NCBI RefSeq assembly: GCF_014904755.1
Contig: NZ_JACZFQ010000073.1
Coordinates: 1 to 64,000 of the forward strand
Length of the DNA: 64,000 nt
Direction of reading: 5' to 3'
From: Neoluteolibacter marinus
Lineage (GTDB): Bacteria; Verrucomicrobiota; Verrucomicrobiia; Verrucomicrobiales; Akkermansiaceae
Shown: one piece after another, positions 26,667-37,153 of the stretch
Position numbering within the stretch: the first letter of the stretch is position 1
Layout: each line of letters opens with the position of its first letter
Notes under the pieces: generated by a model
The model's input: only the letters and a program-made list of their open reading frames with translations
What the model was told of the DNA's origin: nothing
Database searches by the model: none
Translations under genes and position numbers: made by a program

Positions 26667-29600
26667 TCAATCATTGTCCTCATAGTGCCACTGCATGAAG
26701 CCGCGGCCGAGGGTGGAGACGGGATCGACGAAGCGGAAGTGATACCAGGCGTAGCCGGAGTCGAGGGTGGGCAGGCCGGCTGGCGTTGGCAAGGTGAGGT
26801 CCTGGATGATGGCGGGCTTGCCGGCGCCGCCGAACTGGAGGTCGGTTGAGGCCTCGATGTGGTCTTCGGAGCCGATATCCGAGATCGGGTAATGCTGGGC
26901 CCGGAGCCAGCCGTCGGCGAGCACTTCGTAGGGGGCGTCGGTGCGGCAGGCGAGGGTCAGGACGCCGTATTTCTGGCCGCCGATCTCCACGAGGTGGAAC
27001 ATCTGGCGCGTCTGGTTGGCGTCCGCCACCTTCGGGTTGAGGTTGCGAATAAACTCGACGCCATTCGGGAGTCCGTCGAGATCCCCGTCCAAACCGTATT
27101 CGAAGTCCACGCCGGCGGTGAGGCCGTTGGCAATCCCCCAGATCTGGTAGGGCGTCGCCGTGAAGTTGACGGTCGGCGAGGTCGCACCGTTGAGCAACGG
27201 GCTGCCATCGAGCCCCTGGATGCCTTCGATGCCAGTGAGGCCGAGCGCGAGCGTCCCACTGGTAAAGCCGTCCTGAAGGTAGCAGGTCGCTTGAAACGTG
27301 TGGGTGATCCCGTCGGTGGTGGCAAAACTATGGAAGTTGTGCCTGCCGATGTTCGAGAGGGAGAGTTCCATGTCCGCATTGCTATCGAATCCGGTGACGG
27401 CTTCCGAGAAGACGACCGAAAATTGGACGTAGGTGCCGGATGTCACGGGGCCAGTGGTGGCGGGCGTGATGCTGACGACGCGCGGCCCGGTCGGCGAGCC
27501 GATCTCGTATTGGTTGCCGTAGGGGATCCGGGTATCCAAGGAGTTGCCGGAAAGATCCTCAATATCGGAAACTTGCGTCCGCATCCGCAAAATACCATCA
27601 CCGGTGAGGCCGTTAATGGTGACCGTGTATTGGGCACCCGAGCCCGAGAAGGTCACGCCTGTGTAGCTGACGGTTCCGAGGGTCTGGATGAGAAGGTCGT
27701 TGCTGTCATTGAAGTTCACGACCGGTTCGCTGAAGGTCACCAGGTAGTCGGCGGAGGTGCCGAGGACCGGATTGGGCGTGGTGGGAACGATGGAGAGCAC
27801 GAAGGGCCGGACGATGTCGCCGATCTCGACGGCAGCGCTGGTCACACTGGAGGCGAGCGGATTGGTGGCGAGGTCGGTCACATTGCTGGTGGTGCTGACT
27901 CTCAGGGCAAGGGTGCCTTCCCCGCTTACACCCTCAAGGGTCACGGTGTAGGTGTCGCCCGAACCGGAGATGCTGGCATGGGTCGCCCTGGAGTCGCCCG
28001 TGGTGATCAGAACCAAATCGGCGAAGGCATTGAAACCGCTGACAGGTTCATCAAACACCACGGTGAACACGGAGTAGGAAAGCGGTGTGATCGAGATGGC
28101 GGAGGGGCCGGTGTTGTCGATCGTCGAGGGCGCGCTGGTGGCACCGGAAGAGAGCAGGTTGCCCGCGGCATCGGCCACATCGTTGCCCGTGGTGAGCACC
28201 TCCAGAGCCATCGTGCCGGTGCCGCTGATGCCGTCGACAACCAGCGAGTAGGAGCTCCCGGATCCCGTGAGGGTCGTCGAGGTGTAATTGACGTCGCCCG
28301 TCAGCACGAAGCTCAGATCGGAGGCATCGAAGCCCGTCACCGGCTCGCTGAAAAGGATGGCGAAAAGCTGATCAGTGGCTTTTGTAGGTCCGACGTTGTC
28401 CGAGAAAACCGTCGTCACCGTCGGCGCGGTGTGATCGAAGGTGGTGGTAACGCCGCTGTGACCGGTAGTGAGCAGATTGCCTGCTGCATCAACCACATCG
28501 GTGCCCGTGGGGCGCACCCCAAGCGTAATGGTGCCATCCCCGGATATGCCAGTGACAGACACTATGTAAGTGTCTCCGGATCCCGTGAGAATCGCGTCCT
28601 GGTAGGATGGAATCGCGAGTTCAAAAATCATATCGTGGCCACTCACGTTCGTCACCACTTCACTGAACGTGATCGTGAACTCGATATTGGTGGCGTTGGT
28701 GGGGCTGGTGACGTTCGGGGTGATGGAGACCACGGTCGGCGCGGTGTGGTCGATCGCCACGGCGGCGCTGGTCGGGCTGGACGCGAGGGCGTGGCCGTCG
28801 GTGGCGGTCACATCGCTCGCGGTGTTCACTTTCAGGGCGAGGGTGCCGTCGCCGCTCACGCCGGTGAGGGTGACGGTGTAGGTGTGGCCCGATCCCGAGA
28901 AGGTGGCGCCGGTGGCGGTGGCGGTTCCGGTGGTGACAAGGGTCAGGTCGCCGAAGGCATCGAACCCGATCACCGGCTGGTTGAAGGTGACTGTGAAGTC
29001 GAGCGAGCCGGCGTTGGTGGGTCCGGCCAGGGCCGGGGAGATGCCGGTGACGGATAGGGCGGTCCACTCGTAGGCGCCGATGTCGATGTCGCTGCCGTAG
29101 AGACGCGCAGCACCGAAAAGATCGGTGGCGCCGCTCAGGTCGAGCGCGCCGGAGGCATTGGTCGCCGCACCGAGAAAGCGGCCGTCGGGCAGCGAGAGGA
29201 GTGAGCTGTCGCCGTTGTCGATGACGAGGGAGCCTGCCTTCAGGCGGTAGTCGCCACCGGTGGTCGGGGCGGTGGCGGGGGCGACGGGCGCGACAAAGAA
29301 GTCTGCCGCGGTGAAGGGTCCGCCGAGCACTCCTTCGATGATCGTATGATTGAGCGTGGGATTGGTGGAGTTCTCCAGATTGAGCGAAGCTCCAGGGGCA
29401 GTCACGGAACCATTCAGGCCGTTGTTCCAGACCAGACAGTTGTCCAGCACGAGTTGGTCGGCAGAATTGAGCGCGGCGGCGATGCCTCCCGTGGCGGTCC
29501 CGTTGTTGCCGGTCACCGTGCAGTTGATCAGTCGTAGCGGCTCGCCGCTTTCAAAAAGGATCCCGCCGGCCCATCCAGTGTTTCCCGAGATCAGGGTGTT

Positions 29601-32600
29601 GGCGATGACGCTGGGGCCATTTTCAACGACGTAAACACCGCCAGTGCCACCGGCATTTCCGGAGATCCGGCAGCGGAGAATGTTCGTGTTGCTGAGCAGC
29701 AATCCGATGCCTCCCACCCCGCCTTCCGGCGCAAGGGTGGCGTCGTTGTCCGAAATGTCACAACCATCCACTGTGGTGACCGCGAGTCCGATGCCCAGCG
29801 GAGCCCAATATCCCGCGGCGATCTGGGCGGAGTTCCCAGAAACGACGCAGTCGGTGATGAGCGGGCCTACCAGCCCAGGCGGGTAGGTTTCACTACCGAG
29901 AGCATCTCCGAAGTTGTGGATGCTGACGACGCAGCCTCCGAGGCCGTCGTAGAAGCCTGTGTCGGCCGTAGGGAATGAACCTTGGTTGGCGAAAAGCGGG
30001 TCGGACAGATTGACGGCTTCGGTCGCGTGGTTGCCGGTGAAGCGGCAGTTCGAGATGCGCGGCGCGCTGTCGAAGAAGCAGACCAGGGCGCTGCCGAGGT
30101 AGTTCACGCCGCCGGTGACGGTGAAGCCGTCGAGGATGGCAGTCTTGTCCACGGTCTCCGCCGCGACGACGTGGGAGGAATTGGTGCCGACGGGGAGCGC
30201 GCCATCGTCATCGGCGAGGTCGCCGCTGAGGATGCTGGGCCAAGTGTCGGGGTCGCGCAGGTCCGGCGCGGGCATGCCGCCACCGGCGTAGCCGCCGTAG
30301 AGGGCGACATCATTGGCCATGCGGAAAACGGCGGCCGGATCGTTGGCGGTGACGGAGGCGCCGTCATCGGGATGGTAGGTGCCGCCCGCCACGCGGATCT
30401 CCGCGCCGGCTGCGGCGGTGGCCGCATCGAGCGCGTCCTGCAGGAAGGGAAAGGCGTTGGCCCAGCTGGAGCCGTCGCCGGTGCCGCCGCTCACGTTGGC
30501 ATCCACGTAGAGCACGGGGCGGGTCTCGTAGGCCCCGGGTTCGAGCACGCCGCCCATCACGCGCGGCAGGAGGAGGAGGTCTCGGGGGTGTGTTTCAGCG
30601 GTGTAACGATCCTGGTCGAGATCCGCGTCATCGCCTCTGAGTTCATTGACGTCACCCAGACCGATCAGGGGTGAGCCGGTCGTGAGGCGCAAATCTCCCT
30701 CCGAGGTCGGCAGCGTGGCCGGGTTGACCGGACTGACAAAGCCGGGGTTGGTCGCGCCGTCGAAGTTGGTGCCGCCGAGCGTGATCCCTTCGAGGAGCGA
30801 GGAGGATGCATTGTGAGTGGTGCTGCCGAATTCGGCGAGCGCGGTTGGAGGGGCGCCCTGATTGCCCCAGACGATGGTGTTGATCGTATCGAGGGTGGAG
30901 CTGTTGTTGGTGATCCCTCCGCCGGATGACTGGCCGTGGTTGCCGGAGACCGTGCAGGAGTAGAGCCCGCAGATGCCGCCGGAGGAAAGCAACACGCCGC
31001 CTCCGCTGATGGTGGCCAGGTTGCCATAGATGGCGCAGTTCACGAAGCTCGTGTAGGCGCCAATCACGGCAATGCCCCCTCCTTCGGTGGCGGTATTGCC
31101 GGAGACCGTGCAATTGATCATGACGGGGCCGTTCGCCGCGCCTCCCAAATAGATCGCCCCACCTTGATTGAGGGCCTGATTTCCCATGAAGCGGCAGTTG
31201 GCCACGAGGACGCGGCTCGAAACAGCATAGAAGCCGCCGCCGGATACCTGCGAGGGGCCGCCAATGCCATCCGCCTGGCCGGCGGTGACGATGAATCCGT
31301 CCAGCACGGTGTTGAGCAGCAATCCGGCTCCCGCCGTGACCACATGGTAGGCATTGCCGCCCGCGATCTGGGCCGGGGTGCGGGCGATGCCGTCGGTGCC
31401 GGTGTCGTTGTTGTCCACGTCACCGCTGAGGATGGTTGGATTCGCCACCGGATCCCGCTGGCTGGCATGGAACTCGACCCCGGAGAAGCCGCCGTAGGTC
31501 TTGACGTCATTGACCAGTTGGAAGGTGGAGTCCCGTGTGGCACCGGGCAGGTAGCGGCCACGGGACACCCAGATGTGGTCGCCGGTGACCGCCGTCGACA
31601 GCGCCGATTGCAGATCGGTGTAGGCGTTGGTCCAACTGGAGCCGTCGTTGCCGCCGGTGGCGGCGAGGTCGACGTAGATCGGGCTGCGGGTCGTGATCGT
31701 GATCGTCCAGTCGCCGTATTGCCCCGCGGCATTGGAGCCTCGGAAGACCAGCGTGGCGGAAGCATTCGTCAGAGTGGAGGTGAAGTTGAGCGTCACCTTT
31801 CCGGTGGCCGGATCGATCAAGGGCGTGACCAGGCCTGTGTTGGAGTTCGACAGGAGCGTCCAGGAGGTCGATCCCGGAATGATCGCCGAGAGATCCCAGA
31901 GGTCCGTCTGCTGAGTGTCGGAATCGGGTGACAATGGGTAGCTGGAGCCACCATAGACCGGCAGCGGCTGCATGAGGAGGAGCTCGTTGCCGACATACGT
32001 CAGAACATAGCCTGAGGGGATCGCAGTGGCACTTCCATGCGGATTGGAGATGCTCGACCCGGACGCGAGAACGTAAACGGGCTCGGTTGGAGGATTGACG
32101 GCGTCGAACTCGATGATGCATCCGCTGAGGTCGAGGGCACCGCTGGCGGTGATGCGATCGGCGGTTGCACCGTCGATCTCGCAGTCATAGATGCCATGCA
32201 CCTCCGAGGCGTTATTGACGGTCAGCGTGCCGGTGGAGGTCCCGGGTGAAATCTTACCAGTGGCGGTCACCACCAGCTCTCCATCGATGGAACCGGGGCC
32301 AGTTAATGTCCCCCCGGTGGCAACCACCACTTGACCGCTGCCCGTTCCCGATCCGGAGGCATTGGTCACCGCGAGCGTCCCGTCACTGACCGTCGTGCCG
32401 CCGCTGTAGGTGCTGGCTCCGGAAAGTGCGAGGGTGCCCGGACCTGTCTTGGTGAGCGCGCCGGAAGTTTGATGATCGGAGATCACCCCCGACAGGGCGA
32501 GTGTCTCGGCCGCTTGGGTGACCTTGATGGTGGCGCCGCTGTCGCCTAATTGGATGGCGCGGTTGGTCGACCCGTTGGCGGTGGAGCCGGTGAATTCCAG

Positions 32601-33734
32601 AGTGGCGGAGGTCGAGGAATCTCCGATCTGGAGAAGGTTCGTGGTCGCTCCGTTGCCGATGCTGCTGGTGTTTCCCGACACGGCATGGGTGACCGACGAG
32701 ATGACCAGCATGCCATTTTCCACAACGGTGGAGCCCTGGTAGCCGCTGGCATCACTGAGGAGGCTGAGCGTGCCCGTGCCGGTCTTGATGAGGTTGCCAG
32801 TGCCTTGGCCTGTGTTGATCGGCACCTCGATATTGGCGGTGCCATCGACATCGAAAGTGAGGCTGACCGTGCTCGGGGTCAGGCTCGCGATGTCGCTGGT
32901 GACGGGTGCACCATCGATCTCGTGGGTGTAGGTGACGCCGCCGGGCACGATGATGCTGGAGTCTCCCGGTCCGGTCACGAAAACGCGGCCACCGAAGGCG
33001 CAGGAGTCGAGAATGGTGAGGTCGCCGCCGTTCAGATTGACCGATCCTGTTCCCGAAAGGCCGAGCACGGAATCTGCATGGCCATTCATGTTGAGCGTCC
33101 CCCCGACCACGAGCACCGAGGTGTCTGGAATGACGTTGTCCGCATCGAGTCGCAGCGTTCCACCGGAGATGCTGGTCACTCCCGTGTAGATGTTTGTTCC
33201 GCCGAGCCCGAGCGTGCCGCCGCCGGTTTTGGACAGGTTCGCGCTGCCGGACACCACCCCATTCACCGCGAGGCTGTCACCGCTGTTGACCGACCACACT
33301 CCGTTCGCACCGAGAACGACATCGCTGTGGATGGTGTGATTCCCGTCCTCGATGCCGATGGCGCCAGAGTTGAGCGTCAGCTGATACTTGGAGACAGCCG
33401 TGTCGAGGGTGTAGCCGGATGTCGCCGATTTGAACGCCAGGGAGGACACGGTCTGGTTGCCCTGGAGATCGATGGCGCGAATCGTTTGGATGAGGCTGGC
33501 ATCGTCGAAGCGGGCCACGTCCGCGGTTCCCGGAACAGTCTGGTTCGACCAGTTGGTTCTGATGCTGGGAACAATCTGCGAGCCATCCCATAGGCCGTTG
33601 TTGAGTTCGGCGTCCCAGGTGATGGTGGCGGCATGGGCCGACGGTGCCGCAAGAAGCAGGCCGAGAAGCCCCCAGGGAGCCCGGCGACGGGACTGAGTGG
33701 CGGATTGGGGCCGGTGGGAGGCGGTGATTCGCAT
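26667..33734 (-). CDS. Giant secreted PATR/beta-helix/Ig-like surface protein
   Basis: A 2355-residue exported protein. A signal peptide is followed by ATITWDAELNNGLWD, the classical start of the autotransporter-associated beta-strand (PATR) proteins, and by PATR motifs (GTGTLSLLSDASGYQGST, LTKTGPGTLALSGASTYSGG). A right-handed beta-helix part follows (residues about 700-1550, with FMGNQALNQGGAIYL and TVSGNTATEGGGIAV). Then come six Ig-like repeats of about 100 residues with VTFNQPV or VTFSEPV (about 1558-2195), and a C-terminal section with DGDLDGLPNGVEF at about 2200-2355. No PEP-CTERM tail. It is the last gene of a likely three-gene operon with 33789-36470 and 36547-37107. Probably an adhesin or polysaccharide-binding protein. 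The start at 33788 is less likely. Confidence 0.85.
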   Translation of the reverse strand: MRITASHRPQSATQSRRRAPWGLLGLLLAAPSAHAATITWDAELNNGLWDGSQIVPSIRTNWSNQTVPGTADVARFDDASLIQTIRAIDLQGNQTVSSLAFKSATSGYTLDTAVSKYQLTLNSGAIGIEDGNHTIHSDVVLGANGVWSVNSGDSLAVNGVVSGSANLSKTGGGTLGLGGTNIYTGVTSISGGTLRLDADNVIPDTSVLVVGGTLNMNGHADSVLGLSGTGSVNLNGGDLTILDSCAFGGRVFVTGPGDSSIIVPGGVTYTHEIDGAPVTSDIASLTPSTVSLTFDVDGTANIEVPINTGQGTGNLIKTGTGTLSLLSDASGYQGSTVVENGMLVISSVTHAVSGNTSSIGNGATTNLLQIGDSSTSATLEFTGSTANGSTNRAIQLGDSGATIKVTQAAETLALSGVISDHQTSGALTKTGPGTLALSGASTYSGGTTVSDGTLAVTNASGSGTGSGQVVVATGGTLTGPGSIDGELVVTATGKISPGTSTGTLTVNNASEVHGIYDCEIDGATADRITASGALDLSGCIIEFDAVNPPTEPVYVLASGSSISNPHGSATAIPSGYVLTYVGNELLLMQPLPVYGGSSYPLSPDSDTQQTDLWDLSAIIPGSTSWTLLSNSNTGLVTPLIDPATGKVTLNFTSTLTNASATLVFRGSNAAGQYGDWTITITTRSPIYVDLAATGGNDGSSWTNAYTDLQSALSTAVTGDHIWVSRGRYLPGATRDSTFQLVNDVKTYGGFSGVEFHASQRDPVANPTILSGDVDNNDTGTDGIARTPAQIAGGNAYHVVTAGAGLLLNTVLDGFIVTAGQADGIGGPSQVSGGGFYAVSSRVLVANCRFMGNQALNQGGAIYLGGAANGPVMINCTVSGNTATEGGGIAVIGAYTSFVNCAIYGNLATISGGGVLLSSGGICGLYSCTVSGNHGQSSGGGITNNSSTLDTINTIVWGNQGAPPTALAEFGSTTHNASSSLLEGITLGGTNFDGATNPGFVSPVNPATLPTSEGDLRLTTGSPLIGLGDVNELRGDDADLDQDRYTAETHPRDLLLLPRVMGGVLEPGAYETRPVLYVDANVSGGTGDGSSWANAFPFLQDALDAATAAAGAEIRVAGGTYHPDDGASVTANDPAAVFRMANDVALYGGYAGGGMPAPDLRDPDTWPSILSGDLADDDGALPVGTNSSHVVAAETVDKTAILDGFTVTGGVNYLGSALVCFFDSAPRISNCRFTGNHATEAVNLSDPLFANQGSFPTADTGFYDGLGGCVVSIHNFGDALGSETYPPGLVGPLITDCVVSGNSAQIAAGYWAPLGIGLAVTTVDGCDISDNDATLAPEGGVGGIGLLLSNTNILRCRISGNAGGTGGVYVVENGPSVIANTLISGNTGWAGGILFESGEPLRLINCTVTGNNGTATGGIAAALNSADQLVLDNCLVWNNGLNGSVTAPGASLNLENSTNPTLNHTIIEGVLGGPFTAADFFVAPVAPATAPTTGGDYRLKAGSLVIDNGDSSLLSLPDGRFLGAATNASGALDLSGATDLFGAARLYGSDIDIGAYEWTALSVTGISPALAGPTNAGSLDFTVTFNQPVIGFDAFGDLTLVTTGTATATGATFSGSGHTYTVTLTGVSGDGTLALKVNTASDVTATDGHALASSPTSAAVAIDHTAPTVVSITPNVTSPTNATNIEFTITFSEVVTNVSGHDMIFELAIPSYQDAILTGSGDTYIVSVTGISGDGTITLGVRPTGTDVVDAAGNLLTTGHSGVTTTFDHTAPTVTTVFSDNVGPTKATDQLFAILFSEPVTGFDASDLSFVLTGDVNYTSTTLTGSGSSYSLVVDGISGTGTMALEVLTTGNDVADAAGNLLSSGATSAPSTIDNTGPSAISITPLSYSVFTVVFDEPVSGFNAFADLVLITTGDSRATHASISGSGDTYTVTLEGVSGEGTLALRVSTTSNVTDLATNPLASSVTSAAVEIGDIVRPFVLSIVPTTPNPVLGTSADYLVTFSEPVVNFNDSNDLLIQTLGTVSYTGVTFSGSGAQYTVTINGLTGDGILRMRTQVSDIEDLSGNSLDTRIPYGNQYEIGSPTGPRVVSITPATTGPVTSGTYVQFSVVFSEAVTGFDSNADMELSLSNIGRHNFHSFATTDGITHTFQATCYLQDGFTSGTLALGLTGIEGIQGLDGSPLLNGATSPTVNFTATPYQIWGIANGLTAGVDFEYGLDGDLDGLPNGVEFIRNLNPKVADANQTRQMFHLVEIGGQKYGVLTLACRTDAPYEVLADGWLRAQHYPISDIGSEDHIEASTDLQFGGAGKPAIIQDLTLPTPAGLPTLDSGYAWYHFRFVDPVSTLGRGFMQWHYEDND

Positions 33735-33788
33735 AACTGGAGATCCTTGGGTTGTGGATGGGAGATCTGGTGATTCAACGTACTTCAC

Positions 33789-36470
33789 TCAAGGCGGGAA
33801 GACGCCGACCCGGACGAAGATCTTGGGATGGCTGGCCTTGTCGACATCCAGGAAGACTCGCTCCAGATCGGAGTCGGGATAGGTGCCTTCGACGCGGTAG
33901 AAGAGGATGCCCGGGTGACCGGGGGTGGGTTCCCCGCTGCCGTCGGCGCTGCTCAGGTGCATCCGCCACCAGAAGTCCAGGTCGAAGGAATACTCGAGGT
34001 AGGTGCCGAACTGTTCCCAGCCCTGGTTCACCTCCGGCACGAGGAAGCGGCATTCGCCGGAGGGCTCGACAATCTCCATCGTGACCGGCTGCAACGGTTC
34101 GGTGGAAAGCGGGCTGGTGTTGGTGACGAAGGACAGGGCGTTGTTCATGCCATTGCCGCTCGGGTCAGCGGCAGGCCCGATGATCGCGGGGTCGGTTTCG
34201 CCGGGGAAGAAGCCGCTCATCCAGAATTCGTAGAGGGTGTGCAGCGGTCCCTCGTAGGCGCCGATGTCCACGGTTCCGCCGAGGATGCGGGCCTCGCCGG
34301 AGACGTCCTGGGAGATGCCGGCGATCGCGGTGTTGTCCCCGGCATTGAGCACCGCCGTGTCGTGCGCCGGGCGGAATTCGCCTTCGATGGAGGGCGCGAG
34401 CGCCGGGTCGAGGGGATAGAAGAACCCGGGGTTGTTGGCACCACCGAGGCCATCGAGGTTGCCGGGACCTTCAGGTGTCAGTGCAAAGCCCTCCAAAAGG
34501 CAGTTGGAGAACTCATACCAGATCACGTTGGTGAGTGAGACTCCTCTGGCGGCGGCGTTGTTCCAGATGAGCGTGTTGGTCATCCGGGAGGAGCTGGAGC
34601 CCGTGGTGTTGGCACTGATGCCCCCGCCGGCATCGACGGCTCGGTTGCCGGTGATGGTGCAGTTCACAAACAACGTCGAACCTTTGTCCTGCGGGTCGTC
34701 GTAAATCGCCCCTCCGTCGTCCCCCGCATAGTTGCCCGAGAAGTTGCAGTTCGTGGTGGTGACGTTGCTCCACCAGAAGTAGCCGGCACCGCCACGGCCG
34801 GTGGAGCTGTTGGCGCGGAAATCGCAGCTTTCGATGTCGCAACCGCCGTTGCTGTGGACGAAGATGCCGCCGCCCTGGACCGCGGTGTTGCCGATGATGC
34901 GGCAGTTCGAAAGAGTCGGGATGCGTGCGAAGTCGGTATCGACGATGATCCCGCCGCCGCGCGAGTCGAGACCCTGGCCGACGATCGGGGCGACCAGGGC
35001 GCTGCCGCCGGTGATGGTGAAGCCGTCGATGACCGGTGCCGCGAAGGAAACCGACACCACGTTGTAAGCGTTGGTACCCGCGATGTTGGCGGGAGTGGTC
35101 GTGATGCCGTTGACCTTGCCGGTGTCGTTGCTCTGCAGGTCGCCGCTCAGCACCGTCAGGTTGGCCATCGGGTCGCGCTGGCTGGACGCCGCTTCGGTGC
35201 CGTCGAAGCCACCGAGAAGCGAGACGCCATCGGGCACGTTGAAGGTCGAATCCGGGCTGATGGGGAGATGGCCGGGGACGTAGATGCCCTCCTTCACCCA
35301 GATCTCATCACCAGGGACGGCACCGGACAGGGCGAGGTCCAGTGAGTCGAGCGCGTTTCCCCAACCCGCCCCGGTTCCTCCGGGAGCCGCGTCCCCGTCC
35401 ACATGCAGGACCGTCGTCCGCTCGATGACGATGGAGTCACTGTTGTAGGTGATCCAGAAGCCCGCGCGCAGGCCGGTCACCGAGGCGAAGGGTCCCTGCA
35501 CCTGCGTGGCCGTGGCGATGGTGAAGCTGGTGCCTGTCGGGAGGCCGAGCTCCCTCAGGTCCAGGGTGCCATTCCGGACATCCAGCGTTCCGGTCACCGC
35601 CAGTTGGTCGGCGGAGGCTCCGTCGAGCTCGCAGGCGTAGGTGCCGTTGAGCGTTACGCCGGAAAGGGCCGTGAGCGTGCCGATGGAGGCTCCGGGAGCG
35701 ATGAAGCCGCCGGCATCGACGGTGATCGCCCCGCCGACGCGGCCGCCACCGGCGAGGGTGGCTGGCGAATTGACAGTGACCGGGCCGGTCCCGGTCGCGG
35801 AACCGGAGGTATTGGACACCCGGAGTGTCCCGAACCCCGTGATGGTGGTTCCTCCGCCGTAGGTGTTCGCATTCGTGAGGATCAGCGTTCCGCTATGCTC
35901 CTTGCGAAGCACGTTGCTGCCGCTCACGACGCCATGAACTGTGACGTCGGTGCCGGTGGCGATGTAGACCCCGAAGGTGTTGTCGCCGGAGTTGTCGTTC
36001 ATCGCGACGTTGCAGTTGATGACATTCGATCGGGCGCTCGAGTCGGATGAGGCGGAAAATATGCCGTATCCGAAAAGCTCGGTCCCCTGACCAATCGTCA
36101 GGGTCTCGCCACCAACCGTGGTGCCAAGGGTGAACGAATCTCCATCTTGAAAGCCGGCACTGTCCACCGCCCGGTTTCCGTTCAGGTGGATCGTGCGGAT
36201 CGGATGACTCAGGTAGGAGTCGGTGAATACGACCCCGTCGCCGGCTCCGGGAATGACGGAGCCGGTCCAGTTGGAGGAGGTGGAGGAGCCTCCACTCGAC
36301 TGGGCGTTCCACAGATTGCTGTTTTCGTCCGCCGTCCAGCGGTAGAGAGCGCCTTCGCAAACCGGGGTGGCAAGAAACTGAAACCCGAGGAGAACTGCCA
36401 GCGCGGGGACCCACGCGGTGCGGCGAGGGAGGGAATGGGACAGGGCCATATCTCGATTGGATGGGTTCAT
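33789..36470 (-). CDS. Large secreted PATR/beta-helix surface protein
   Basis: An 893-residue exported protein. The signal peptide ends near ATPVCEG, then YRWTADENSNLWN opens the PATR region with copies such as SGTLILTNANTYGGGTTITG. The middle is a right-handed beta-helix (GGGIIVDTDFARIPTLSNCR, IIGNTAVQGGGIFVHS, GGISANTTG). The final 160 residues begin FWMSGFFPGETDPAIIGPAA and end KIFVRVGVFPP, a module related to the end of the 37341-45290 protein. A start at 36449 (MALSHS) is equally plausible. It sits 76 bp after the PEP-CTERM gene and 54 bp before the 2355-residue gene on the same strand. Confidence 0.83.
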   Translation of the reverse strand: MNPSNRDMALSHSLPRRTAWVPALAVLLGFQFLATPVCEGALYRWTADENSNLWNAQSSGGSSTSSNWTGSVIPGAGDGVVFTDSYLSHPIRTIHLNGNRAVDSAGFQDGDSFTLGTTVGGETLTIGQGTELFGYGIFSASSDSSARSNVINCNVAMNDNSGDNTFGVYIATGTDVTVHGVVSGSNVLRKEHSGTLILTNANTYGGGTTITGFGTLRVSNTSGSATGTGPVTVNSPATLAGGGRVGGAITVDAGGFIAPGASIGTLTALSGVTLNGTYACELDGASADQLAVTGTLDVRNGTLDLRELGLPTGTSFTIATATQVQGPFASVTGLRAGFWITYNSDSIVIERTTVLHVDGDAAPGGTGAGWGNALDSLDLALSGAVPGDEIWVKEGIYVPGHLPISPDSTFNVPDGVSLLGGFDGTEAASSQRDPMANLTVLSGDLQSNDTGKVNGITTTPANIAGTNAYNVVSVSFAAPVIDGFTITGGSALVAPIVGQGLDSRGGGIIVDTDFARIPTLSNCRIIGNTAVQGGGIFVHSNGGCDIESCDFRANSSTGRGGAGYFWWSNVTTTNCNFSGNYAGDDGGAIYDDPQDKGSTLFVNCTITGNRAVDAGGGISANTTGSSSSRMTNTLIWNNAAARGVSLTNVIWYEFSNCLLEGFALTPEGPGNLDGLGGANNPGFFYPLDPALAPSIEGEFRPAHDTAVLNAGDNTAIAGISQDVSGEARILGGTVDIGAYEGPLHTLYEFWMSGFFPGETDPAIIGPAADPSGNGMNNALSFVTNTSPLSTEPLQPVTMEIVEPSGECRFLVPEVNQGWEQFGTYLEYSFDLDFWWRMHLSSADGSGEPTPGHPGILFYRVEGTYPDSDLERVFLDVDKASHPKIFVRVGVFPP

Positions 36471-36546
36471 GGAGGTGGAGTCGGTTCGTGCGATGAATCG
36501 GCGATCTCCGCCCGATCCGATCGCATCAGTTTTTTCCGAGCGCGTC

Positions 36547-37107
36547 TCAACGTGAGCGTCGCCGGCCAAGGGTAAGCCCGCCCAGGCCCAGCAGGGCCAG
36601 CGTGGTCGGTTCGGGGATCGCGGAGAAGGTCAGCGTGGTTCCGGCACTGTCCGAAATCAGCAGCGCGCCTCCGCTTGTTGCCAGCGGATTCCCGGCTTGA
36701 GACACGAAGGTGTCCGGCGGAGCCACGACCAGCGGCCCGAACGGCGAGGCGAGGTCGTAGCCGTCCAGCGCGCCGTTGAACATCAGCAGAATGTCGAACT
36801 GCACGAGATCGTTGCCGAAAGTCACCCCGTCGAAGGTATCGTTTAGATTGGTGGTCGTGGGCGTGGTGATCGTTAGCGTCTGCCCCAGCAGATCGATGGT
36901 TGCCGTGTCATTGGGCACGAAGACACCATCGGAATAGGGCGCGATGTTCACGGTGTCGGCCGTCACGGTGAGGACGAAGGACTCGCTGGTGAAGCTGCTG
37001 CCACCCAGCGAGCCGCTGAGCGAGCCCTCCCACACGTAGACGATTTGTGCCGCCGATGCGGAAACGGTGAGCATGCCAAGGGCGAAGAGACAGGTAAGTG
37101 CTTTCAT
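36547..37107 (-). CDS. PEP-CTERM sorting-signal protein
   Basis: A 186-residue exported protein. A signal peptide (cleavage about residue 19) is followed by a beta-rich secreted domain. The C-terminus is a textbook PEP-CTERM signal: IPEPTTLALLGLGGLTLGRR then RSR, that is a PEP motif, a hydrophobic helix and a basic tail. This would be recognised by an exosortase (not in this window), which cleaves and processes the tail at the inner membrane. PEP-CTERM proteins are linked to extracellular polysaccharide and biofilm. It is the first gene of a likely operon reading to 26667. The conserved upstream element at 37154-37199 begins 46 bp upstream of its ATG. Confidence 0.92.
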   Translation of the reverse strand: MKALTCLFALGMLTVSASAAQIVYVWEGSLSGSLGGSSFTSESFVLTVTADTVNIAPYSDGVFVPNDTATIDLLGQTLTITTPTTTNLNDTFDGVTFGNDLVQFDILLMFNGALDGYDLASPFGPLVVAPPDTFVSQAGNPLATSGGALLISDSAGTTLTFSAIPEPTTLALLGLGGLTLGRRRSR

Positions 37108-37153
37108 CGTTTGTGGTATCGGTGGTTGGTTCTGGAATCGAGTGGGTCCGGCC

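Noticed and set aside
26859..29057. Long open frame on the plus strand inside the giant surface gene
   Set aside because: It is a GC-driven shadow of the 2355-residue gene: its protein is Gly/Arg/Asp-rich without domain features, while the opposite frame has PATR and Ig-like repeats.
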